From positions 1 to 45,625 of the forward strand of contig QCTE01000011.1 of assembly GCA_003211275.1 (NCBI GenBank): a DNA stretch of 45,625 bases, read 5' to 3'. Below, piece by piece: positions 40,386 through 45,625 of this stretch. Below the pieces are notes generated by a model that was given only the letters and a program-made list of their open reading frames with translations, made no database searches and was not told the DNA's origin. The first letter of the stretch is position 1. Every line of letters starts with the position of its first letter. Source of the stretch: Synechococcus sp. AG-673-A03. Its GTDB lineage: Bacteria > Cyanobacteriota > Cyanobacteriia > PCC-6307 > Cyanobiaceae. Position numbers and translations under genes: made by a program.

Positions 40386-41225
40386 ATGCCCACGCCTTTG
40401 GACAGCGAACTGAAATCTCTGAATCTGGCGGTGGTAGGGCATCAGGAGTGGGTGACCTTTTTGGAGGTGGATGCATTGCCCAGACCAGGCAGGATCGGCA
40501 GAGCTTTTCGAGACCTCGAAGAACCTGCCGGTGCCGGAGCTGTGATTGCAGTCCAGCTGGCACGCCTCACCGGTCAAAGAGTCCTGTTTTTCACAGCGCT
40601 GGGTCGGGATGCAATCGGCCAACGCAGCGAACAACGCCTCAGAGAGTTGGGAGTGGAACCCGTGGTGGCTTGGCGCGACCAACCCAGCCGGCGCGGAATC
40701 AGCCTGATGGATCCCAGCGGTGACCGTGCCATCACGGTGATTGGTGAGCGCTTGATGCCCACAGCTGAAGACGACCTCAACTGGGAACGACTTGCTGACT
40801 GCGACGGGGTCTTCGTCTCGGCCACCGACTGCGATGGCCTGCGTCAGGCTCGCCAGGCCAGAGTTCTGAGTGCAACACCACGACTCGGACTCTCGGTGTT
40901 GCAGCAGGCTTCAGTACTTCTGGACGCCCTGATCGGCAGCGCACTGGACCCCGGCGAACAGGTGCCCGAGAACTGTCTCAATCCGGCACCCACCGTTCGA
41001 ATCGCCACGGAGGGTGAAGCCGGAGGCGTGCTGATTCCAGGCGGCCGTTTTGATGCTGTGCAAGTGCCAGGCCCGATGGTGGAGTCCTATGGATGTGGCG
41101 ACAGCTTTGCCGCAGGCGTCACCGCTGGACTGAGCGCAGGTTGGAGCACCGAACAGGCGGTTGCGCTGGGAGCGCGCTGTGGTGCTGCCTGCGCAACGCG
41201 CTTCGGGCCATACGGCGAACGCTGA
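40386..41225 (+). CDS. PfkB-family carbohydrate kinase
   Basis: From ATG 40386 (MPTPLDSELKSLNLAVVGHQEW) there are 279 residues. PfkB signature 1 is only loosely seen (EEPAGAGAVIAVQLARLTG, with Gly-rich region). Signature 2 reads YGCGDSFAAGVTAGLSAG; the usual GAGD is GCGD, and the Asp is kept. Ribokinase-fold sugar or nucleoside kinases fit; substrate unknown. The gene starts five bases after the upstream stop, so the two may be co-transcribed. Confidence 0.85.
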   Translation: MPTPLDSELKSLNLAVVGHQEWVTFLEVDALPRPGRIGRAFRDLEEPAGAGAVIAVQLARLTGQRVLFFTALGRDAIGQRSEQRLRELGVEPVVAWRDQPSRRGISLMDPSGDRAITVIGERLMPTAEDDLNWERLADCDGVFVSATDCDGLRQARQARVLSATPRLGLSVLQQASVLLDALIGSALDPGEQVPENCLNPAPTVRIATEGEAGGVLIPGGRFDAVQVPGPMVESYGCGDSFAAGVTAGLSAGWSTEQAVALGARCGAACATRFGPYGER

Positions 41226-41233
41226 TCAATGCC

Positions 41234-41467
41234 ATGCAAAGGTTGAAATTTGACTTCTCAAACGAAGAGTTCAGCGAATTAATTGCTGCTGCAAAGGAAG
41301 CACAGGTTCGCTGGAAAAAAGCCAGAACCTTATGGAAAGTGGGTCATCACGCCTATCTCAAACACAACGAAAAGGAACTGACAAACAACATCAACCGGTT
41401 TAAGCAAACTGAGCAAATGCTTCTTGATCGCTACAAAAGCGTGACTGGCGACGACTGGCATCGGTGA
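41234..41467 (+). CDS. Small basic helical protein
   Basis: ATG 41234 (MQRLKFDFSNEEFSELIAAA) starts nine bases after the PfkB stop. The 77 residues are mainly helical and basic (KEAQVRWKKARTLWKVGHHAYLKHNEKEL, FKQTEQMLLDRYKSV). No domain recognised. Its position suggests co-transcription with the kinase gene. Soluble, perhaps nucleic-acid-binding; this is inference. Confidence 0.6.
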   Translation: MQRLKFDFSNEEFSELIAAAKEAQVRWKKARTLWKVGHHAYLKHNEKELTNNINRFKQTEQMLLDRYKSVTGDDWHR

Positions 41468-41491
41468 GCCCCGCAATCACAATGACCTGGA

Positions 41492-41971
41492 TCATTTCAG
41501 AACGGCTGAGGCCAAATCTCTGGCGCGCAACACCCAATCATTCACACACTCAGCAGTCGCTGCAGTGACCTTTCCCGCTTCGACATCGCGATAGAGATCA
41601 GCAATCTTCCAGGCGCTGGTGCTTGGATCATCAGCCGAACGTGGGATCAGATGCAGATGCAGATGTCGGGCTCCCTCACCGAAAGCAATGGCATAGACCC
41701 GTTCGCAGCCTGTGACCGCACGCACCAACTGGGAGGCTCGTTGGACAATAACGCCCCAATCCTGCGCTTCCTCAGGGGCAAAGTTGATTGGACCACCACA
41801 GTGTCGACGCGAATCAAGCAGGCACCAACCGGCTAACGGGGCAGGGCGCGGATGGTGTCGCAGCAGCCAGAGATCATTGCGCCAGACCTCATGAGCCATC
41901 AGCTCAGCCTGATCGCCATGCAGGGCACAGATGGGGCAAGAGGCTTCGGCTGGCGGAGAAACCATGGGCAT
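41492..41971 (-). CDS. HIT-family hydrolase/transferase
   Basis: ATG 41971 (MPMVSPPAEASCPICAL) gives 159 residues; the frame extends to 42169 but that part overlaps the gap start region. A CPIC motif near 13-16 matches the zinc-binding start of some HIT proteins. The histidine triad is HLHLHLIPR (residues about 113-121). HIT proteins hydrolyse nucleoside phosphate anhydrides or phosphoramidates. It is divergent from the GAPDH gene. Confidence 0.86.
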   Translation of the reverse strand: MPMVSPPAEASCPICALHGDQAELMAHEVWRNDLWLLRHHPRPAPLAGWCLLDSRRHCGGPINFAPEEAQDWGVIVQRASQLVRAVTGCERVYAIAFGEGARHLHLHLIPRSADDPSTSAWKIADLYRDVEAGKVTAATAECVNDWVLRARDLASAVLK

Positions 41972-42044
41972 CGGCAACGTCCTGAGCTCACTCTGTCTGC
42001 GTCCCAGAAAAGGAGGGGGCTTTCGAGTGCAATGGGCTCTATAA

Positions 42045-43076
<1,032 letters not shown>

Positions 43077-43110
43077 GCAAGCGAGAACAAAATAGTTCAG
43101 TCAAGAGATC

Positions 43111-44340
43111 TCAGAACGTCCTTCCCAGTGGTTGCTTTTCAGTCAAGCGTGCCAATGCTTGCTGAGAGGTCCAACGCAATGGAACCCAAGGGGCTGATGA
43201 AGAGAGCTCAGACAAAAGATCCATCTGGTCGAAAAGCAGTAAATCAACGCAAGCCCAGGCAGCGGCAATTCTTGACTTCGTATATTGGGGTGTGGTTTCG
43301 GCAAGAGCAGACCTGACAAGATCACTCTTTTCACTGAACTTGCGTAAACCAACTAGACAACTAAGATAATAGTGAGTGACATAATCAGACCAGAGTCTTT
43401 CCTGCATACTCTCAATCACTGCCAGGCATTCGCTGCGGTCAATCCGCATCAAACTCGCTGCAGCACCATACTGTCGAGCTTCATCACGATGGCTGAGATT
43501 CCGCTCGATCTCGTCAGGATCTGATCCACATTCCCACTCCGGCCTAATGTCTAACAACAAAGGATCATCGCGAAGCAGCTGCTCAAACAAAGCCTGATTT
43601 TCAGGTTTCGAGAGAGACTGGTTGCCATCAACGATCTGCAAGAAACTCTTGGCTCGAAGCGACATCGATACCGGCGCACGAACCAAGACAGGCAGCAGGC
43701 TTTCATCCCCGGAATCACCAATATCAATCACCGCAGATCTCCGCTTACCCGCAACCAGATCTGTAAGACATGCCACCAATGGTTTCATCAAATCGACTTC
43801 CCCATAAAGCAGTGCCATATAGGCCCTTGAAGCACCAGAGACCAACAGACTTTCGTGATCGCATAAACCACCAATCCGATTCTTTGCCTGCGCACTTTGA
43901 ATACGAAGCCTCGTGAAAAGCTGAATGACTGCACGTGCTTGCGTGACTTCTCCATCCAACAGATTCAGAAGGTGACTTCCCTCTTCCTTATTTGGCGACC
44001 AACCAATTCTGATCAAAGCTGACAAGGAATTAATCACTGCTTCGGTGTCAGTACACCTCAGGACTTCAACCAATGCAGGAATGGCCTTGGCATCCTTTCT
44101 TCTACCCAATGCCTCGACAGCCTTACGTCGAGTGATCCTGTCAAATAATTCGTCAATCTTGAGATCGGTAGTCGCCCTGATCAAGGCATCAAGAGTTTCA
44201 TCACAATCACACAGGCCTAGTCTCGTGGCCGCAAAATAACGATCAGATGGCCTTTCAACAGAATCTGTTTTAGCAAACAATAAATGAAGTGCATCAGACT
44301 TGGATATTCCCTGAACCAAAACATCAAAACGCTCTGCCAT
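43111..44340 (-). CDS. HEAT-repeat phycobilin lyase, MpeY/MpeZ-like (E/F type)
   Basis: The 409-residue protein is built from alpha-helical HEAT-like repeats with the E/F-type phycobilin-lyase signature near the N-terminus: SDRYFAATRLGLCD (about 32-45), DRITRRKAVEALGRRKDAKAIPALVEVL (about 67-94). Length and N-terminal sequence fit MpeY, MpeZ, MpeQ or MpeW, which attach or isomerise phycoerythrobilin on phycoerythrin II, better than CpeY. The right member cannot be told without alignment. fciA/fciB (CA4 regulators) and mpeBA are not in the window. The gene lies in lower-G+C DNA and is followed upstream by an RHH regulator on the same strand. Confidence 0.82.
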   Translation of the reverse strand: MAERFDVLVQGISKSDALHLLFAKTDSVERPSDRYFAATRLGLCDCDETLDALIRATTDLKIDELFDRITRRKAVEALGRRKDAKAIPALVEVLRCTDTEAVINSLSALIRIGWSPNKEEGSHLLNLLDGEVTQARAVIQLFTRLRIQSAQAKNRIGGLCDHESLLVSGASRAYMALLYGEVDLMKPLVACLTDLVAGKRRSAVIDIGDSGDESLLPVLVRAPVSMSLRAKSFLQIVDGNQSLSKPENQALFEQLLRDDPLLLDIRPEWECGSDPDEIERNLSHRDEARQYGAAASLMRIDRSECLAVIESMQERLWSDYVTHYYLSCLVGLRKFSEKSDLVRSALAETTPQYTKSRIAAAWACVDLLLFDQMDLLSELSSSAPWVPLRWTSQQALARLTEKQPLGRTF

Positions 44341-44590
44341 ACCCCTGCAGCATTAAACAAGAAATTTTAAACTATCGTCAAACCAAGCATCACCAGAACA
44401 CTCCAGGGAAGGCGTTACAGTTTTTAATTGCAATTTGCTTCCAAGCAATAACCATCAAAAACATTGCTGACATCAGAACAATCAAATATTCAGATACACC
44501 TCAATATCTTTGATCGAGAGAACAATGCCGAACTTCCAAAAACCATCTAGCAAGATCAAGAAACGACCTTCAACCAGGCCATTTAAATAA

Positions 44591-44758
44591 TTACTTGGAG
44601 CGATGATCAACTAATTCGATAAGATGCGCATCATGCTTATTGCAGAAGTCGGAAACACACTCACGCAGAATATGGCCAATGGAAACGCCTTCGGCGTAAC
44701 AGAGAAGTTTTAATTTCTTATGGAGCTCGTCGCTGAGCTCAAACGTGACTCTTTTCAT
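44591..44758 (-). CDS. Ribbon-helix-helix mini-regulator (CopG/MetJ-Arc type)
   Basis: ATG 44758 to TAA 44591 encodes 55 residues: MKRVTFELSDELHKKLKLLC is a typical RHH strand plus helix 1, then YAEGVSIGHILRECVSDFC (turn and helix 2). Such proteins bind DNA as dimers through the N-terminal strand (R3, T5, E7 here). No toxin gene is seen next to it, so an antitoxin role is not favoured. It lies 250 bp upstream of the lyase gene on the same strand and could control it. Confidence 0.68.
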   Translation of the reverse strand: MKRVTFELSDELHKKLKLLCYAEGVSIGHILRECVSDFCNKHDAHLIELVDHRSK

Positions 44759-44966
44759 TCAAAGAAATCCAGCCTAGCTAGAGCGTAAAATGAAAAATTC
44801 TTGTCATTAACTATAGATCACTTAACAAGAAATGGGTCCAGGAAGCTGATCAGTTCACAAAGCTCAACAGCAGCAATACATGGTGCAAGCAAATATTGCA
44901 ATCACAAGCCTGATGGCAATAAGAGAATCCCAGAGCACTACATTGATCAAAACATCCAGGAGCCCA

Positions 44967-45290
44967 ATGTCTAAGGCTGCGCTGCATGCTTTTATTGACA
45001 GAGCAAGAGAGGATCAGGTTTTCCGAGAGCAATTAGCAGACCTCGGGCCACAACAAATCATCGACCACGCGGCTCGCAATGGTTTCATGTTCTCCGATGA
45101 GATTAAAGGCCGTTTCATCAATCGCTGGGCTGGTGTTTATTTCTGCCCGCAGGCAATCGAAGTGGGAATTCTTTGTCCCGGGCTAGTCCCAGAAGGGTAT
45201 AAAAATCTTATCCACTATGCACAATCAACCTGCAGTTCGTCTGAATTGAAAGAAGAAGAGCACGATTTCAGATCTGGGCAAAAATACTAA
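44967..45290 (+). CDS. Nif11-domain protein
   Basis: ATG 44967, preceded by CCAGGAG, gives 107 residues. The N-terminal 50 (MSKAALHAFIDRAREDQVFREQLADLG, then IIDHAARNGFMFSDEIKG) follow the Nif11-like leader pattern: a helix with FxxxxxxDxxFRxxL and an acidic second helix. The C-terminal part (WAGVYFCPQAIEVGILCPGLVPEGY) has Cys but no GG cleavage site, unlike precursor peptides such as prochlorosins. I call it a Nif11-domain protein of unknown role. A frame extends to 44880, but the SD supports 44967. Confidence 0.72.
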   Translation: MSKAALHAFIDRAREDQVFREQLADLGPQQIIDHAARNGFMFSDEIKGRFINRWAGVYFCPQAIEVGILCPGLVPEGYKNLIHYAQSTCSSSELKEEEHDFRSGQKY

Positions 45291-45625
45291 TCAGTCATTC
45301 CCAAAAGAAAGAGGCTGATCCAGATCAATTCAACAAGTCATCTCTTCAGGAAGCATCATTGAGACATGCTTGAGGCAGGATTTTAGAACCTGTCTCAATA
45401 TTATTGAAATCCAAACAATCGATGAATCCCTGCACATAAATATAGTGGATCAAACTGACGCCAAAAGCACGTCAAACCGTGCAATGACAAGGACAGACCA
45501 ACAGCCGGGTCGCAGGCATTCCTATCGGTGACGTCTGCCTGAATCGATCACTGTCAAAACAACCCGCACCGAAGCCTTCAACAGAAACAGCAATCTGTCG
45601 ATCAATCACTCAATCTCAGAGTTAG
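45291..45625. other. Gene-free end of the window with one hairpin
   Basis: No ORF with support is seen. TTGAGGCAGG (45370-45379) pairs with CCTGTCTCAA (45389-45398) with one wobble pair and a 9-nt loop, followed by AT-rich but not T-only DNA; it may end the Nif11 transcript. The remainder shows nothing recognisable. Confidence 0.5.

Noticed and set aside
44289-44513. 74-aa plus-strand frame upstream of the phycobilin lyase
   Set aside because: It overlaps the lyase start on the other strand and shows no domain or membrane pattern; the intergenic part also has a weak 27-codon minus frame that is not convincing.

Overview
The window looks like chromosomal DNA of a marine, phycoerythrin-containing picocyanobacterium (Synechococcus/Parasynechococcus type). 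Pointers are two high-light-inducible proteins (ERxNGRxAM motif), an E/F-type phycobilin lyase of the MpeY/MpeZ kind, a DUF1651 protein, a DUF2811 protein, a TIGR02450-type Trp-rich protein, a CrtISO-like desaturase, and very compact packing with many tiny membrane-protein genes. I see no tRNA, rRNA, CRISPR array, integrase or transposase. All assignments are by reading; no database search was run.

Layout. 1-7 kb: end of an unidentified gene with a coupled micro-ORF, an orphan SagB-type (azoline-oxidase-like) dehydrogenase, small membrane proteins, an SRAP DNA-protein crosslink protein, DoxX, a SnoaL-like protein, an Hli protein and a beta-hydroxyacid-dehydrogenase-like enzyme. 7.0-7.5 kb: a gene-poor stretch with two perfect and one near DnaA-box-like 9-mers in 48 bp. 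8-15 kb: an unusually long glutathione S-transferase-like protein, a subtilase, a PPOX flavoprotein and a Prx-like protein without the peroxidatic Cys. 15-20.5 kb: small genes, including a DUF1651 gene, a bestrophin and DUF1499. Here there are two LexA-box-like sites and one dyad over a sigma70-like promoter. One of the two boxes is intact in front of a Cys-rich mini-protein gene; the other is degenerate in front of a frameshifted paralogue of it. 20.8-27.5 kb: FAD enzymes (renalase-like, CrtISO-like), an atypical SDR, a methyltransferase, a rhomboid protease and small membrane proteins. 27.6-37.6 kb: a lower-G+C accessory stretch dominated by a 2,347-residue calcium-binding, RTX-type surface or secreted protein with about eleven EF-hand-like modules. 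37.6-43.1 kb: housekeeping genes nth-thiD, hli, a PfkB kinase, a HIT protein and a GapA-type NAD GAPDH. 43.1-45.6 kb: a phycobilin lyase, a ribbon-helix-helix mini-regulator and a Nif11-domain protein, again of lower G+C.

How it fits together. Most genes are single units or short overlapping pairs (nth/thiD; the two membrane proteins at 2.2-2.7 kb; the two mini-proteins at 22.2-22.5 kb). The main themes are light and oxidative stress (Hli, GST, Prx-like, PPOX, CrtISO-like, SRAP) and cell-surface or secreted proteins (RTX giant, subtilase, several small exported proteins). The most interesting candidates are the LexA-box mini-protein set, the DnaA-box cluster, the giant modular protein, and the lyase/RHH/Nif11 group at the right edge.
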